Notes: generated by a model not told the origin, from the letters alone. Counted from the first letter of the stretch, positions 45,355-56,365 are shown. The stretch is DNA of 64,000 nt from Sphaerochaeta halotolerans (GCF_003429665.1 NZ_QUWK01000008.1:1-64000); one strand, 5' to 3'. Translations and numbers: made by a program.

Positions 45355-48300
45355 GAAACACAGCGTAGTAATGATATTGATCCTGGCTCTACTTACTTTG
45401 GGGGGCCAGTTTCTCTATGCCCAAGATGATCCACTGCTCCTTGCGTTGCGCATAGAGCGTGCCAGCGATGAGGAGCTCATCGAGATGGCTCGTCTCAGGG
45501 GCATCGACGGGGACAATCCGATTGATTTACGTGAAGCGTTGTACGAGTACCATGGTATTGAGCACAGTAGTATTCCGACCACCGAAGAAAAAGGTTCCTA
45601 CCGCTTGGAAATCACCCAAGCAAGATCAATGGAAACTGATGCAGGTTCCTCGTTGGTAACCTTGGAAGGGGATGTCATTGTCTCATTTGTGGGTGAGGGA
45701 ACGCAAAGACCAAAACAGCTTAAGGCACAAAAAGTGCTTATAGACCTTGCCCATACATTGCTTACTGCCTCTGGAACAGTGCTGTTTGAGGACAATGGAG
45801 CTGATGCTGCCTTGCAAGCAATAGAAGGTAGCATCGTAACCTTTGACTGGTCAGATGAGACATTGACCATCAGTGGGGCAACAACCAAAAGCGAGCGAGA
45901 GAACAGCGAAAATGAGGATGTCAGCATCTACACCTCGGGAAGTCTGATCACCTACCAGGGAGATGGAGGTGGAATCTATTATCAGGATGGACAGATCGGA
46001 ACACGTGCAGAGGATCCTCTTTCATCCATTCGGGCAGATCGATTGAGCTTTCTATCTGGTGGAGATCTGATGGTACACGATGCAGCTTTATATCTTGGTA
46101 GGGTCCCTGTTCTCTGGACACCATTTTTCTTTTTCCCCGGCAACCGGATGGTTGGCAATCCAGCCTTTGGGCTTACCAGTGATCGTGGGATGTTTGTTTC
46201 AACAACATGGGAAGTATATGGAACCTATCCAAAGTTTGAAGCGGGTGATCAGTCCAGTATTACCAAGCTATTAAGCACACCCGACTCAAGGACCACGATT
46301 CCCGGCACCATACTCTACACAACGGATGAAGAACTTTCTGCTATACAGTCTTGGGCAAGAAAAAGCGATTCATATCTTACATTCTTCTTCGATGCCTATG
46401 AACAGGCGGGATTGCATGCTGGATATGACAGCAAAACAACATTTTTCTCAAAACAACTGGTAATTGATTCTCTTTCTGCGTTTGCTTTATATCCACTTGG
46501 GACAAGTCCCCTCAACTACTATTCTGATGTTGGGCAGTATCGTTACTATCTCAATCAAGGGATTAGCCTGAATACCAAATGGGCAAAGCTGGAAGCATCC
46601 ATGCCTCTTTACTCGGACCCAAAGGTACTCAGCCTGTATGCGAATCGGCTTACTTCATTTGCCTTCGATGCGTTACTGGGAAAGAACCAGGAGTTTCCCA
46701 CAACCTATAGGTCGGATATCACGAGTTACACCTGGAAGCTGAAAGGTTCCTTCTCATTCCCCACATCCATACTTGATCCGTATCTCTCTTCTTTTACAAT
46801 CTCCAACGTGGAAGCCGATGCCCTATTCAAATGGCAGGATGCAGGACCAGCTTATTTCTATCTTCTGCAACAGGTACATCTTCCCTTGCTTTCGCTCAAT
46901 CTCAAGGGGACTTTGCTTGATTACTCTTCAAAAAAACAGAAAACACCTCAAAAAAAAGAAGCTGTCGCAGTGAAAGAAAAGGATGTGTTGCTGCCTGACG
47001 CATACCAGATTACGATAACGAACAGCGGGGATTCATCCAAGCAACGTGAGAGGCTTGTTTCCCTTACGTATTCCCTTGATCAGAAACTTACCCATACACT
47101 TGATGCAACGCTAGGAGTCATAGATTGGGAATCTGCCTATCTCTATAGCCTTACAAAAGGAACATTGGCACTAAAAGTTTCTCCCAACACCAATTTGTTT
47201 ACGGTCTCCAGCGAATTGCTTCCACAACTTACGTTCCTTGAAGACCAGAGCAAGCGTATCTATAGGAGCAAATCGTATCAACTGTTCAATGTGAATACGG
47301 TCACTGTCCCTGCTGTTGGGCTTACCTATACCTTGAGTCAACGGTTGTATCGGTATCAAGAGAATTATGTAAAAACGGTAGGGACTACAGTGGAGAAAAT
47401 CGAGCAGAACTATGCTTTTGATAAGGAATCGGTGACAGTGCACCAAGTGCGATATCAACAGAATTTTTCTCTGGCAGCGGGGAGCATAACTCCCAGTGTT
47501 ACCGCTAGCCTCTATCCAGTCAGACAAAGCTTGTTGCCAAGTCTGAAGTACACCATTGGTTCATTTTCGCTTTCCTCTTCCTTACTCTTTAGTGAAGTAG
47601 ACTCATCTCTACGCAAGGATACACTCAAATCATCATTCGGCTATTCCACAAAACCACTTTCAGTTTCCCTCTCCCAATCATATGATTTTACCAGGACGGT
47701 TGCTTCTTGGGAGGAAGCCATGCGCTTGGATGGTTCTTTCAAAGAGCAGTTTTTCTCATCCTTTTTTTCGCTATCTCAGCAATTTACCTTCTCTTTCTTG
47801 ACTAGTGATGGACAGGCTAACTACTTTGACCATATTACGTTTGATGCAGCTATTCCTCATCTTAAGGTAACGTATGTTTCGAAAGGAGAGGCAACCGACT
47901 TGCAAGCAGAGAAACTACAAGTTGATGTAGCCGGAAAAGACCTTCAGATTCGTTGGTGGAAACGGCGTATGGCCCTTACCTTTGGTATCGATTCTTCCTT
48001 GAAGTTCTTCTATCAGGACAGGTATGCAAGCTCATTCTCGATTACTGCTTCAGCTCGACTCCAGATTGCTGAATTCCTGGATTGTACGCTTGCTGCAAAG
48101 AGTACCAATACAGGATTTTTCAAATATTACGACGATCAAGATTCATTTTCTTATTCCTTGCTTTGGAGTGATCTGCTAAGGAGTTTTGACTTCAGTGGAG
48201 ATGGAAGATACAATACACAATTCAATCTCAGTGAACTCTCATTTACTTTGGTCCATGACCTTGAAGATTGGTCACTGAATTGTAAATACAGCGGAAGTGT

Positions 48301-48436
48301 TGTATTATCGAACAACCAATATAGCTGGGTACCGACTGTTTCAGTATATCTGACTTGGAACACGATTCCCGAGCTGGATGTGGAAGAGACATGGACGCAG
48401 AACAACACTGTTTGGACGCGTTCATCCTCGTCATAG
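45341..48436 (+). CDS. LptD/OstA-like outer-membrane protein
   Basis: A 1031-residue exported protein with a signal peptide ([19 protein letters not shown]). The N-terminal 300 residues include an OstA/LptA-like beta-jellyroll ([72 protein letters not shown]). The last part matches the conserved linker to the barrel in LptD. The remaining 700 residues are aromatic and alternating beta strands typical of a large outer-membrane barrel. LptD inserts lipopolysaccharide in LPS bacteria; many spirochaetes have this protein but a different or absent LPS, so the lipid cargo here is uncertain. Gene context (uvrA upstream, phoH downstream) gives no further hint. Confidence 0.8.
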   Translation: MKKVEKHSVVMILILALLTLGGQFLYAQDDPLLLALRIERASDEELIEMARLRGIDGDNPIDLREALYEYHGIEHSSIPTTEEKGSYRLEITQARSMETDAGSSLVTLEGDVIVSFVGEGTQRPKQLKAQKVLIDLAHTLLTASGTVLFEDNGADAALQAIEGSIVTFDWSDETLTISGATTKSERENSENEDVSIYTSGSLITYQGDGGGIYYQDGQIGTRAEDPLSSIRADRLSFLSGGDLMVHDAALYLGRVPVLWTPFFFFPGNRMVGNPAFGLTSDRGMFVSTTWEVYGTYPKFEAGDQSSITKLLSTPDSRTTIPGTILYTTDEELSAIQSWARKSDSYLTFFFDAYEQAGLHAGYDSKTTFFSKQLVIDSLSAFALYPLGTSPLNYYSDVGQYRYYLNQGISLNTKWAKLEASMPLYSDPKVLSLYANRLTSFAFDALLGKNQEFPTTYRSDITSYTWKLKGSFSFPTSILDPYLSSFTISNVEADALFKWQDAGPAYFYLLQQVHLPLLSLNLKGTLLDYSSKKQKTPQKKEAVAVKEKDVLLPDAYQITITNSGDSSKQRERLVSLTYSLDQKLTHTLDATLGVIDWESAYLYSLTKGTLALKVSPNTNLFTVSSELLPQLTFLEDQSKRIYRSKSYQLFNVNTVTVPAVGLTYTLSQRLYRYQENYVKTVGTTVEKIEQNYAFDKESVTVHQVRYQQNFSLAAGSITPSVTASLYPVRQSLLPSLKYTIGSFSLSSSLLFSEVDSSLRKDTLKSSFGYSTKPLSVSLSQSYDFTRTVASWEEAMRLDGSFKEQFFSSFFSLSQQFTFSFLTSDGQANYFDHITFDAAIPHLKVTYVSKGEATDLQAEKLQVDVAGKDLQIRWWKRRMALTFGIDSSLKFFYQDRYASSFSITASARLQIAEFLDCTLAAKSTNTGFFKYYDDQDSFSYSLLWSDLLRSFDFSGDGRYNTQFNLSELSFTLVHDLEDWSLNCKYSGSVVLSNNQYSWVPTVSVYLTWNTIPELDVEETWTQNNTVWTRSSSS

Positions 48437-48444
48437 GATTATGC

Positions 48445-49410
48445 ATGGATAGAAGTGTGGAATTTCCCAGTGAAGAACAAATGGAACGGGTGTTGGGTAT
48501 CAATGATCGGAATCTTCCCTATTTGGAGGCGTTGCTTGGATGTGATTTATTTGTAAAAGGGAATTCACTTTTTTGTTTAAGCAAAGATGAACAGATTAGC
48601 AATCGGTTCCTTTCCTTGATGGCGCGATTGCAGAAACTTGCAGTAAATCAGCATTATTTCAGTGAAACAGAGATTTTCATGGAATACCAGGCATTGAAAA
48701 GCGACCAACCACTCCAAGAGTTACTCGCCAGCGACCAATTGGGAAAGCCTTTTATTATGGTTCATAATCGCTTCGCGTATCCCAAGAGTCGAATGCAAGA
48801 GAAGTACATCAAGAGCATGATGCAAAACCAGATTGTTTTCGCAATAGGCCCTGCTGGTACTGGCAAGACGTTCTTGGCTATTGCCTATGCCTTGGGGCAA
48901 CTACTCAGTGGAAAGAAACATAAGATCATTCTTACCCGTCCGATTGTTGAGGCAGGGGAGAGCCTTGGATTCTTACCTGGTGATTTGGCTCAGAAGATTA
49001 ACCCATATCTCAGACCACTGTATGATGCCATGGAAGCCATGGTCAGCGTACAAAACATTAGGCGTTTGGAGGAGAATGGAAGTATTGAGATAGCCCCTCT
49101 TGCCTATATGAGGGGACGTAGTCTGCAGAATGCCACCGTCATTCTTGATGAGGCACAGAATACCACCAAAGAACAGATGAAGATGTTCCTCACCCGTCTT
49201 GGAGAGAACGCCAATGCAATCATTACTGGAGATATCAGCCAAGTGGATTTGCCTCGTCACAAAGACAGTGGCCTGATACATGCTATGCAGATACTGAAAG
49301 GAATACCCGGTCTTGATTTCATACGTTTCGATTCTCGTGATGTGGTGCGTTCTCACATCGTACAGCATATTGTGGATGCTTACGCTGGTGATGAGGGGAG
49401 CGAGAAATGA
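48445..49410 (+). CDS. phoH: PhoH-like ATPase
   Basis: Cytosolic PhoH-family P-loop ATPase of 321 residues. Walker A GPAGTGKTFLA starts near residue 135, Walker B is ATVILDEAQNTT, and GDISQVDLPR and the LTRPIVEAGESLGFLPGDL segment are typical. Bacterial PhoH is thought to act in RNA metabolism with YbeY, and ybeY lies two genes downstream. The start at 48445 is six bases after an AGGA and eight bases after the LptD-like stop; longer reading into the previous gene is discounted. The end overlaps the HD-domain gene (ATGA). Confidence 0.93.
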   Translation: MDRSVEFPSEEQMERVLGINDRNLPYLEALLGCDLFVKGNSLFCLSKDEQISNRFLSLMARLQKLAVNQHYFSETEIFMEYQALKSDQPLQELLASDQLGKPFIMVHNRFAYPKSRMQEKYIKSMMQNQIVFAIGPAGTGKTFLAIAYALGQLLSGKKHKIILTRPIVEAGESLGFLPGDLAQKINPYLRPLYDAMEAMVSVQNIRRLEENGSIEIAPLAYMRGRSLQNATVILDEAQNTTKEQMKMFLTRLGENANAIITGDISQVDLPRHKDSGLIHAMQILKGIPGLDFIRFDSRDVVRSHIVQHIVDAYAGDEGSEK

Positions 49411-51620
49411 ATATAAAAAAAATACAGCTACCGGAACGAAGACACAAAAAGCGTGAAATGCAACAACAACTATCACTCTTCTTGATTGTGCTTACCGTTT
49501 TTCTTGCAATGGTAGTACCATTGCTGAGCACCCATTCCAGTGGCAACGGTCTCAAGGATTTGGGATCTCAATACGAGGAAGGTGAGCTCTCCAATGATGA
49601 TATCTTTGCAACCAGTAGTTTTCAGTATGTAGATGAAGAGCAAACGCAAAAGCTCGTAGAACAGCGTATGCAGGAAATTCTCCCTTATTTTAGTTTTTCA
49701 CTCAGATCCTCTACCGTATCCAGCAGAAGGTTGGAAACCTTTCTTGCGTTGTTTTATCAAGGAGAGACAGGTTTCACTGACTTTCTACAAAAAGAAGGAA
49801 TTACTGATGAGCGTAATGTAGTGGGGAGGATTGCTGGTCTTGCCGGCGAACAACAGCAGCTTTTGTTGCAAGCCATCAAAGAGTCTGGAAGCTATGTATT
49901 GGAACAAGGGCTATTTGATACTGAGGACCTGAAAACGATTCAGGACCAAGGATATGAAACACTTATCGTAAAAAACAGTCTCTTACGACAAGCAAAGAAC
50001 GAGCCTTCCACTCATAGCATTGCAACACTCCTGACAAAAGAGAACCTCCAAACTCAGCTGGCTCCCGTCTTGGAACCCTATGAACACATTGATAGTCAGT
50101 TTCAATCGTTCCTTGTTGTTGATGCATTGACTATGCTCTTAGAACCAAATGTGGATTATGAGGCTGTTGAAACACTTGCACTTCGAGAGGAAGCTGCAGC
50201 AGAGATTCCTGAACAAGTGATAACCATTGAACGTGGAGAGAAGATCATTGCCAAGGATACCGTGGTAACGAGCTCTCAGATTGATTTGCTGCAGATGATA
50301 GGTACGAACAATTTTCAATACACCATACTGGAGTTGATCGGCAGGGCAATCTTTATCTTGCTCGCTACTAGTGTTTCGGTATATGTATTCATTCAGTTCC
50401 TGCGTTCAGAGAAAAGGTTGTATCTCTACTTGAATCTTATGCTTGCCTCTGTCTCAGTTTCCTTGGTCGCAATGTATGGTGTCAATCTATTTTTTACATC
50501 ACGTTCCGCGCTGTTTTTGGACTCGTATCTACCCGTATTGTTTGCTCCGCTGTTTATCAGCCATATCACAAGCAAAAAACGGTTGGGCTTGGTCTGTGCC
50601 TTTCTCCTTGCATGTTACGCAACGCTGATGGAGCAATCTAGTTCCGTTACCTTCTTCTTTGTATTGACTGTTAGTGGTGTTTGTCTCTATTTCTTCCGCT
50701 ATACCATCAAGCGAATCGATGATGTATTCAATTGGTTCTATGCTTGTGTAATCAGCAGTTTTGCAGCTTTAGCGTTGTATATGTTGGAGGCGTTGCCGCT
50801 TCATCAGGTTATGCCTCTTGTAGGTGGTATGATTCTGAACATTACCATATCTTTGGTGTTTTTGGAGGCATTCGTTCCCTTGGCTGAGAAACTCTTCAAT
50901 ATCCCTACTACGTATCGTCTCAGTGAGCTTGCTTTCAGCGCAAGTCCTGTGCTTGACCGTTTGGAATCAGTTGCTCAGGGTACCTATAATCACAGTAGAA
51001 ACGTTGCAGACCTGAGCTACAATGCAGCTCGATCTATCGGGGTGAATGCAATGCTTGCACGAGTAGGTGGAATGTATCATGATATCGGGAAGGCTGACCA
51101 TCCAGAATATTTCATTGAGAATCAGAGTGAAGCAAACAAGCATGACGATATCAAACCTTCGCTATCAGCAGCCATCATCAAGAGCCATGTGAAACTTGGC
51201 TTGGAGAAGGGTAGGGAGGCAGGACTTCCTCAGGAGGTATTGGATATTATAGGCCAACACCACGGCAATGATGTCATTCAATTTTTCTACAATGAGGCAA
51301 AAAACCAGGCAAAAGCGGCAGGAATGGATGTGAAGGAGGATGACTTCAAGTACAATGGCAATCCTCCTGCCTTCCCGGAATCAGCAATAGTCATGTTAGC
51401 GGATTGTGTTGAAGCTGCAAGCAGAACCCTGAAACGTCCCAATCACTCACAATATGAAAAACTGGTGCATTCCCTGATTATGGGCAAGTTGGAGAGGGAT
51501 CAACTGAAGAATAGCCAGCTCTCTCTTACTGATCTTGATCAGATAGAGGATGCGTTCGTCCAAACCTTGCTTGGACGCGATCATCGCCGGATTGAATACC
51601 CATCAGAACAGAAAGGATAA
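49407..51620 (+). CDS. 7TM-HD family phosphohydrolase (PgpH-type, c-di-AMP)
   Basis: Membrane protein of 737 residues. The order is a short cytosolic N-terminus, one membrane helix (about 18-40), a long extracytoplasmic 7TMR-HDED domain (about 50-285), seven membrane helices (about 290-480), and a cytosolic HD domain with HSRNVADLS, GGMYHDIGKADHP (H558-D559), SHVKLGLEKGR and IGQHHGNDVI. This architecture is that of PgpH, which hydrolyses cyclic di-AMP in Gram-positive bacteria; activity here is inferred by homology. It is part of the conserved phoH-pgpH-ybeY-corC order, starting inside the phoH stop. Confidence 0.92.
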   Translation: MNIKKIQLPERRHKKREMQQQLSLFLIVLTVFLAMVVPLLSTHSSGNGLKDLGSQYEEGELSNDDIFATSSFQYVDEEQTQKLVEQRMQEILPYFSFSLRSSTVSSRRLETFLALFYQGETGFTDFLQKEGITDERNVVGRIAGLAGEQQQLLLQAIKESGSYVLEQGLFDTEDLKTIQDQGYETLIVKNSLLRQAKNEPSTHSIATLLTKENLQTQLAPVLEPYEHIDSQFQSFLVVDALTMLLEPNVDYEAVETLALREEAAAEIPEQVITIERGEKIIAKDTVVTSSQIDLLQMIGTNNFQYTILELIGRAIFILLATSVSVYVFIQFLRSEKRLYLYLNLMLASVSVSLVAMYGVNLFFTSRSALFLDSYLPVLFAPLFISHITSKKRLGLVCAFLLACYATLMEQSSSVTFFFVLTVSGVCLYFFRYTIKRIDDVFNWFYACVISSFAALALYMLEALPLHQVMPLVGGMILNITISLVFLEAFVPLAEKLFNIPTTYRLSELAFSASPVLDRLESVAQGTYNHSRNVADLSYNAARSIGVNAMLARVGGMYHDIGKADHPEYFIENQSEANKHDDIKPSLSAAIIKSHVKLGLEKGREAGLPQEVLDIIGQHHGNDVIQFFYNEAKNQAKAAGMDVKEDDFKYNGNPPAFPESAIVMLADCVEAASRTLKRPNHSQYEKLVHSLIMGKLERDQLKNSQLSLTDLDQIEDAFVQTLLGRDHRRIEYPSEQKG

Positions 51621-51627
51621 CCAAACA

Positions 51628-52128
51628 ATGAACAGGTATTATATCGATGTTACCTATGAAGATGAGCAATTTGCTGTGCAGGCACCCTCTCCTTTGGTTG
51701 TTGAATATTTGGAGAATGTTCTTGCATTTCTCGGTCAGTCTAGTTGTGAATGTTCAGTGAACTTTGTCAGTGACCAGACGATTCAAGAATTAAACAGGGA
51801 GTATCGAGACAAGGACGAGCCTACCGATATTCTTTCCTTTGTACAGGAAGAAGACATAGAAGATTTTTCTTGGCCAGAAGTACAATTGGGAATGCCTGAT
51901 AGTCCGCCAGAGGAAATCAGGGTACTGGGGGACATGGTAATATCCCTTGATGCCTTGAAAAGAAATGCACTATCCTTTAGTGTAGAACTAGATGAAGAGT
52001 TGTTTCGCCTCTTGATCCACGGTTTGCTTCACCTGTTGGGTGAAGATCATTCCAGCAATGATGCTGATGAGCCGATGTTGATCAAGCAAGAGGAAATTCT
52101 CCATCAATTGGGGGGGAGCAAACGTTGA
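51628..52128 (+). CDS. ybeY: Endoribonuclease YbeY
   Basis: Metal-dependent single-strand RNase for 16S rRNA maturation and ribosome quality control, 166 residues. It has the zinc-binding motif HGLLHLLGEDH (H-x3-H-x5-H) in the C-terminal third, NREYRDKDEPTDILSF and LGDMVISLDALKRNA. The ATG at 51628 follows AAAGGA; the upstream in-frame extension lies in the pgpH gene and is rejected. The stop overlaps the next start. Confidence 0.95.
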   Translation: MNRYYIDVTYEDEQFAVQAPSPLVVEYLENVLAFLGQSSCECSVNFVSDQTIQELNREYRDKDEPTDILSFVQEEDIEDFSWPEVQLGMPDSPPEEIRVLGDMVISLDALKRNALSFSVELDEELFRLLIHGLLHLLGEDHSSNDADEPMLIKQEEILHQLGGSKR

Positions 52129-52889
52129 GCTTGCCATGGAAAGGTCTGTTCAAGAAACACTCTAATGATCGTGAGGAACGGTTTAAGGCAGAGTTAGAAG
52201 AAAGACAGACGATGATTAAGGGCATCCAGGAACTGCAGGACAAGACGGTTAAGGAGATTATGATTCCTCGTGTGGATGTCCAGTTTATCAGCAGTGACAT
52301 TACGATTGATGAGTTGTATGCAATTATACAGGAACAGGGGTACTCCAGGTATCCTGTGTATGAACAGACAATTGACAATATTGTGGGTGTTCTCTATGCC
52401 AAAGATATCATTCGTAATGGCATAGATCAGGTGTTCAATGCCAAGACCTTGATGAGGCAGCCGTACTTCATTCCTGAGAGCAAGCACCTTGATGATTTGC
52501 TCAGAGAGTTTAAATTAAGAAAAGTGCATATTGCCATTGCCATTGATGAATATGGTGGAGTGAGTGGAATTGTCTGCATGGAAGATATCTTGGAAGTGAT
52601 AGTGGGTGACATACAGGATGAGTTTGATGACGACGAGGATGATGGCGTACGTAAATTGGATGACAACACGTTTGTTGTCGATGCAAGAACTTCTATTGAA
52701 GATTTGAATGAATCAGTGGGATTGCATCTTTCAGAGGAAGAGTATGAAACAGTTGGAGGCTATGTGTTTGAACTGTTTGGAAGAATTCCGCTCAAGGATG
52801 AATCGGTCGAGGATGATGAGGCTGTTTTTACCGTAGAGGATATTGATGGCCATAAGATCAACCAATTAAAATTGGTTGTCAAACCATAG
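52125..52889 (+). CDS. CorC/HlyC-type CBS-domain protein
   Basis: A 254-residue protein with two CBS domains (about 45-165: VKEIMIPRVDVQFISSD, YSRYPVYE, GVLYAKDIIR, VHIAIAIDEYGGVSGIVCME) and a C-terminal CorC_HlyC domain (about 180-254: FVVDARTSIEDLNES, ETVGGYVFELFGRIP). The membrane DUF21 domain of the related transporters is absent, so it is a soluble, nucleotide-sensing form like E. coli CorC (YbeX), linked to magnesium/cobalt homeostasis and ribosome function. It begins at TTG overlapping the ybeY stop (TTGA) with GGGGAG just upstream. It is the last gene of the cluster. Confidence 0.88.
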   Translation: MSLPWKGLFKKHSNDREERFKAELEERQTMIKGIQELQDKTVKEIMIPRVDVQFISSDITIDELYAIIQEQGYSRYPVYEQTIDNIVGVLYAKDIIRNGIDQVFNAKTLMRQPYFIPESKHLDDLLREFKLRKVHIAIAIDEYGGVSGIVCMEDILEVIVGDIQDEFDDDEDDGVRKLDDNTFVVDARTSIEDLNESVGLHLSEEEYETVGGYVFELFGRIPLKDESVEDDEAVFTVEDIDGHKINQLKLVVKP

Positions 52890-52902
52890 TATGTAGCATA
52901 CG

Positions 52903-52932
52903 TTGACCCTTATATAAGGAAAACTGTATACT
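52903..52932 (+). promoter_or_regulatory. Promoter of the gap gene
   Basis: TTGACC, 18-base spacer, TATACT, about 42 bases before the ATG. GGAGG stands close before the start codon. Confidence 0.65.
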
Positions 52933-52974
52933 AATATATCGATACACAATAACTTTTCCCGGAGGAAACGAACA

Positions 52975-53979
52975 ATGAAAATTGCAATTAATGGTTTTGG
53001 AAGAATTGGACGTAATGTTTTCAAGATTGCTTTTGAAGACAAGGACATCGAAATTGTAGGCATTAATGATATCACAGATCCAAAGACCTTGGCCCACCTT
53101 CTGAAATATGACTCTACCTATGGAGTATACCCCAAAAGCGTCGAAGTAGCAGATAATGCTATTGTTATTGACGGCAAAAAAATTCCTGTGTATGCCATCC
53201 GCTCCCCTTCTGAGCTTCCCTGGAAGGAACTTGGTGTTGATGTTGCTATTGAATCCACTGGTATATTCACTGTTGCTGAAAGCCCGAAGGGTGGTTACAA
53301 GGACCATATCAAGGCTGGCGCAAAGAAAGTCATCCTCACCGTTCCTGCAAAGGACAAGATTGACCAGACCATTGTTTGTGGTGTCAATGACGACAAAATC
53401 GACCTCAGCCTGCTTGCGTACTCCAATGCGAGCTGCACCACCAACTGCTTGGCTCCTATTGTAAAGGTGCTCAATGACTCATTCGGTATTGTGGAAGGAT
53501 TGATGACCACTGTGCACTCCTACACCAATGACCAGGTAATGCTTGACCAGCCCCACAAGGACTTGAGAAGGGCACGAGCTGGTGCTCTTTCCATCATCCC
53601 AACCACCACTGGTGCTGCAAGGGCTGTCGGTGAAGTTATCCCTGAAATGAAGGGCAAGCTTAATGGCATGGCAATGCGCGTTCCAACTCCAACAGGTTCA
53701 GTTGTTGACTTGGTTGTAACCTTGAAGAAGGATGTATCCGTTGAGGATGTGAATGCAGCAATGAAGCAGGCCAGTGAAGGTGCTATGAAGGGTATCCTTG
53801 GATATACTGAGGATCCTATCGTATCACGCGATGTTGTAGGTAACCCCCTCTCTTCAATCCTTGATGCTGGTCTTACCATGAAGATGGGTGAGAAGTTGTT
53901 CAAGGTAATCAGCTGGTATGACAATGAGATTGGTTACTCCAACCGCGTTGTTGATCTTGCAAAGAAGTTGGTGAAATAA
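52975..53979 (+). CDS. gap: Glyceraldehyde-3-phosphate dehydrogenase, type I
   Basis: NAD-dependent glycolytic enzyme of 334 residues. The N-terminal NAD fold begins KIAINGFGRIGRNVFK; the active site is SNASCTTNCLAP with Cys154; NNKTTGAA-type region reads IPTTTGAARAVG; the C-terminus has SWYDNEIGYSNRVVDL. A run of frequent codons and a strong promoter indicate high expression. It is separated by a hairpin from pgk, so pgk-tpiA may be read at a lower level from the same transcript. Confidence 0.97.
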   Translation: MKIAINGFGRIGRNVFKIAFEDKDIEIVGINDITDPKTLAHLLKYDSTYGVYPKSVEVADNAIVIDGKKIPVYAIRSPSELPWKELGVDVAIESTGIFTVAESPKGGYKDHIKAGAKKVILTVPAKDKIDQTIVCGVNDDKIDLSLLAYSNASCTTNCLAPIVKVLNDSFGIVEGLMTTVHSYTNDQVMLDQPHKDLRRARAGALSIIPTTTGAARAVGEVIPEMKGKLNGMAMRVPTPTGSVVDLVVTLKKDVSVEDVNAAMKQASEGAMKGILGYTEDPIVSRDVVGNPLSSILDAGLTMKMGEKLFKVISWYDNEIGYSNRVVDLAKKLVK

Positions 53980-53998
53980 CACTGTGTTACTGTGAATG

Positions 53999-54022
53999 TC
54001 AGGCCTGTTTCTACAGGCCTGA
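53999..54022 (+). terminator. Hairpin between gap and pgk
   Basis: Ten-base perfect arms TCAGGCCTGT / ACAGGCCTGA around TTCT, followed by a short, imperfect T stretch. Probably a partial terminator between gap and pgk. Confidence 0.7.
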
Positions 54023-54063
54023 TTTCCTTGCTAACGATTACCATCGAAATTCAGAGGAAAGCT

Positions 54064-55248
54064 ATGATTCTTAATACAATTCGAGAGTGTGATTTTTCAG
54101 GCAAGAAAGCCTTGGTTCGTGTAGATTTCAACGTACCCATCAAGGATGGCGTTGTAACTGATGATACCCGTATCAGAGCTGCACTACCCACCCTTACGTA
54201 CTTGTTGGATAACGGTGCATCACTTGTGGTCATGAGCCATCTTGGCCGTCCAAAAGGGAAGAAAAACCCTGAGTTCTCCATGGCCCCCATTGCAAAACGC
54301 TTTAGCGAACTGCTGGGAAAAGACGTACAACTTGCAAATGATGTAATTGGTGATGAGGTTGCTAAACAGGTTTCCTCAATGAAAGCTGGTGATGTACTTT
54401 TGCTGGAGAATGTACGTTTCTACAGTGGAGAAGAGGGGAATGACCCAGGTTTTGCAAAGAATCTTGCTTCCTTAGGTGATGTATATGTCAATGATGCTTT
54501 TGGAACAGCTCACCGTGCACATGCCTCCACTGAAGGTGTTTCCCACTATCTTCCCTCCTATGCTGGGTTCCTTATTGAAAAGGAAGTGAAATTCATGGCT
54601 CCGTTGCTGAGCAATCCTGAGAAACCGTTTGTCGCTATTATTGGCGGCTCAAAGGTTTCCAGCAAGATCGGCGTCCTGGAGAGTCTGGTAAAGACCTGTG
54701 ATTCCATCGTTATCGGTGGTGGAATGGCCTATACATTCCTTGCAGTCCAGGGTCATACCATTGGAAAAAGCTTGGTCGAGGAGGAGTACAAGGATGTAGC
54801 TTCTTCCTTCCTTGCAAAGGCAAAGGAGAAGGGTGTCCAAGTTATTCTTCCTGTAGACCATCTCTGTGGTACAGAGTTCAAGGATGATACTGAGGCAATC
54901 AGTGTTGATGCTGCTGATATTCCTGAAAATCTGATTGGTATGGATATCGGTCCCAAGACTATTTCTATGATTGTGGATGTAGTAAATACGGCCAAGAATG
55001 TTGTTTGGAATGGTCCGATGGGAGTATTTGAGTTTGATGCTTTTGCAGGGGGAACTCTTGCTGTTGCAAAAGCATTGGCAGAGAGTAAAGCCACTTCTGT
55101 TGTAGGGGGAGGTGACTCTGTGGCAGCTATCAATAAGTTTAATCTTGCTGACAAAATTAGTCATGTAAGTACCGGCGGTGGTGCATCCCTCGAGTTTCTC
55201 GAAGGTAAGGTCCTTCCGGGAATCAAGGCATTGGAGAAATTAAAATGA
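54064..55248 (+). CDS. pgk: Phosphoglycerate kinase
   Basis: Glycolytic ATP-generating kinase of 394 residues. Landmarks: [11 protein letters not shown] near the N-terminus, [69 protein letters not shown] and GGGDSVAAI. The start at 54064 follows GAGGAAA; upstream in-frame codons lie across the terminator hairpin and are not used. The stop overlaps the tpiA start (ATGA). Confidence 0.97.
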   Translation: MILNTIRECDFSGKKALVRVDFNVPIKDGVVTDDTRIRAALPTLTYLLDNGASLVVMSHLGRPKGKKNPEFSMAPIAKRFSELLGKDVQLANDVIGDEVAKQVSSMKAGDVLLLENVRFYSGEEGNDPGFAKNLASLGDVYVNDAFGTAHRAHASTEGVSHYLPSYAGFLIEKEVKFMAPLLSNPEKPFVAIIGGSKVSSKIGVLESLVKTCDSIVIGGGMAYTFLAVQGHTIGKSLVEEEYKDVASSFLAKAKEKGVQVILPVDHLCGTEFKDDTEAISVDAADIPENLIGMDIGPKTISMIVDVVNTAKNVVWNGPMGVFEFDAFAGGTLAVAKALAESKATSVVGGGDSVAAINKFNLADKISHVSTGGGASLEFLEGKVLPGIKALEKLK

Positions 55249-55997
55249 GAAAACCCTATATCGCAGGAAACTGGAAAATGAATATGACTCCAAGCGAAGG
55301 CGCTGCCTTCGCTAAGAATCTTGCAAAGGCAGTGGAAGGAACCAATACCAAGGTAATGGTTGCTCCTCCTTTTGTCACCATCCCTGCAGTTGTTGAGGCA
55401 CTCAAAGGTTCTGATATTATTGTTGCTGCCCAGAACATGAGTGACAATCTGAAAGGAGCCTTCACTGGTGAAGTCAGTGCTCTCATGCTTAAAGACCTCG
55501 GTGTTACGAATGTAATTCTCGGGCATAGTGAAAGACGCGCACTGTATGGTGAAAGTGATGTTTTCATCAACCGCAAGGTTTTGCTTGCACTTTCTGAGGG
55601 AATGGATGTTGACCTTTGCATAGGTGAAACCTTGGAAGAACGCGAGGCTGGTAAACTTGAGGAAGTCCTAAGCCGTCAGGTTTCAGAAGGCTTGAAGGGT
55701 GTGTCCGCTGAACAGATGCAACATATCACTTTGGCATATGAACCTGTCTGGGCTATTGGGACTGGAAAGACCGCTACCCCTGAAGATGCAGATGCAGCAC
55801 ATGCTTTTATTCGTAGTCTTGTTGAAAAACTGTACAATAAGGGTGTTGCAGAAGAGCTGATTATACAGTATGGTGGTTCAGTGAAGGCTTCGAATGTGAA
55901 AGCCTTGATGTCTAAAGAGCATATCGATGGCGCACTGGTTGGTGGTGCCTCCCTCTCCGTGGAGCAGTTCCTTCCGATTGTGAACTTTGATAAGTAA
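55245..55997 (+). CDS. tpiA: Triosephosphate isomerase
   Basis: Interconverts dihydroxyacetone phosphate and glyceraldehyde-3-phosphate, 250 residues. It has the substrate lysine in AGNWKMN, the catalytic histidine in LGHSERR, the catalytic glutamate in [14 protein letters not shown] (loop 6), and the phosphate-binding YGGSVKASN and GGASL. It is coupled to pgk by a four-base overlap and followed by secG at 20 bases. Confidence 0.97.
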   Translation: MRKPYIAGNWKMNMTPSEGAAFAKNLAKAVEGTNTKVMVAPPFVTIPAVVEALKGSDIIVAAQNMSDNLKGAFTGEVSALMLKDLGVTNVILGHSERRALYGESDVFINRKVLLALSEGMDVDLCIGETLEEREAGKLEEVLSRQVSEGLKGVSAEQMQHITLAYEPVWAIGTGKTATPEDADAAHAFIRSLVEKLYNKGVAEELIIQYGGSVKASNVKALMSKEHIDGALVGGASLSVEQFLPIVNFDK

Positions 55998-56017
55998 GTA
56001 TTCGGAGTAAAGAGAAA

Positions 56018-56365
56018 ATGGGTGTTTTGAGCATTATTCTGTTGGTATTATTTGTCGTTGTCAGTCTTCTCTTAATTTTCCTAGTAGCTATACAGGATGA
56101 GCAGAGTGAAGGTCTGGGCGGTATTTTTGGTGGTGGAAGCAATACTGCTTTTGGGTCTCACTCCAGTAGTGTGGTGACCAAGGTTACAGGGACGCTTGCT
56201 GTCTTGTTCTTGGTATTGGCCCTCTTGGTGGCTTTCGTGAACAAAACGCCATCACAGGATGAGTTGCTCGATTCCGTCACCACGGAACAGGTACAGCAAA
56301 CTACTGATTGGTGGATAAGTGGCGAAGATGCAGCAGCAGCTGAGACAGCTACACAAACCAACTAG
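56018..56365 (+). CDS. secG: Preprotein translocase subunit SecG
   Basis: Small inner-membrane subunit of SecYEG, 115 residues. Two hydrophobic helices (LSIILLVLFVVVSLLLIFLV and VTGTLAVLFLVLALLVAFV) flank the conserved Gly-rich loop GLGGIFGGGSNTAFG. The C-terminal tail is Ala/Glu-rich and polar. Placement after tpiA is widespread in bacteria and supports the call. A terminator follows. Confidence 0.93.
   Translation: MGVLSIILLVLFVVVSLLLIFLVAIQDEQSEGLGGIFGGGSNTAFGSHSSSVVTKVTGTLAVLFLVLALLVAFVNKTPSQDELLDSVTTEQVQQTTDWWISGEDAAAAETATQTN

Noticed and set aside
53992-54063. Longer pgk start upstream of 54064
   Set aside because: The extension runs through the gap-pgk hairpin and lacks a ribosome site; GAGGAAA stands before 54064.
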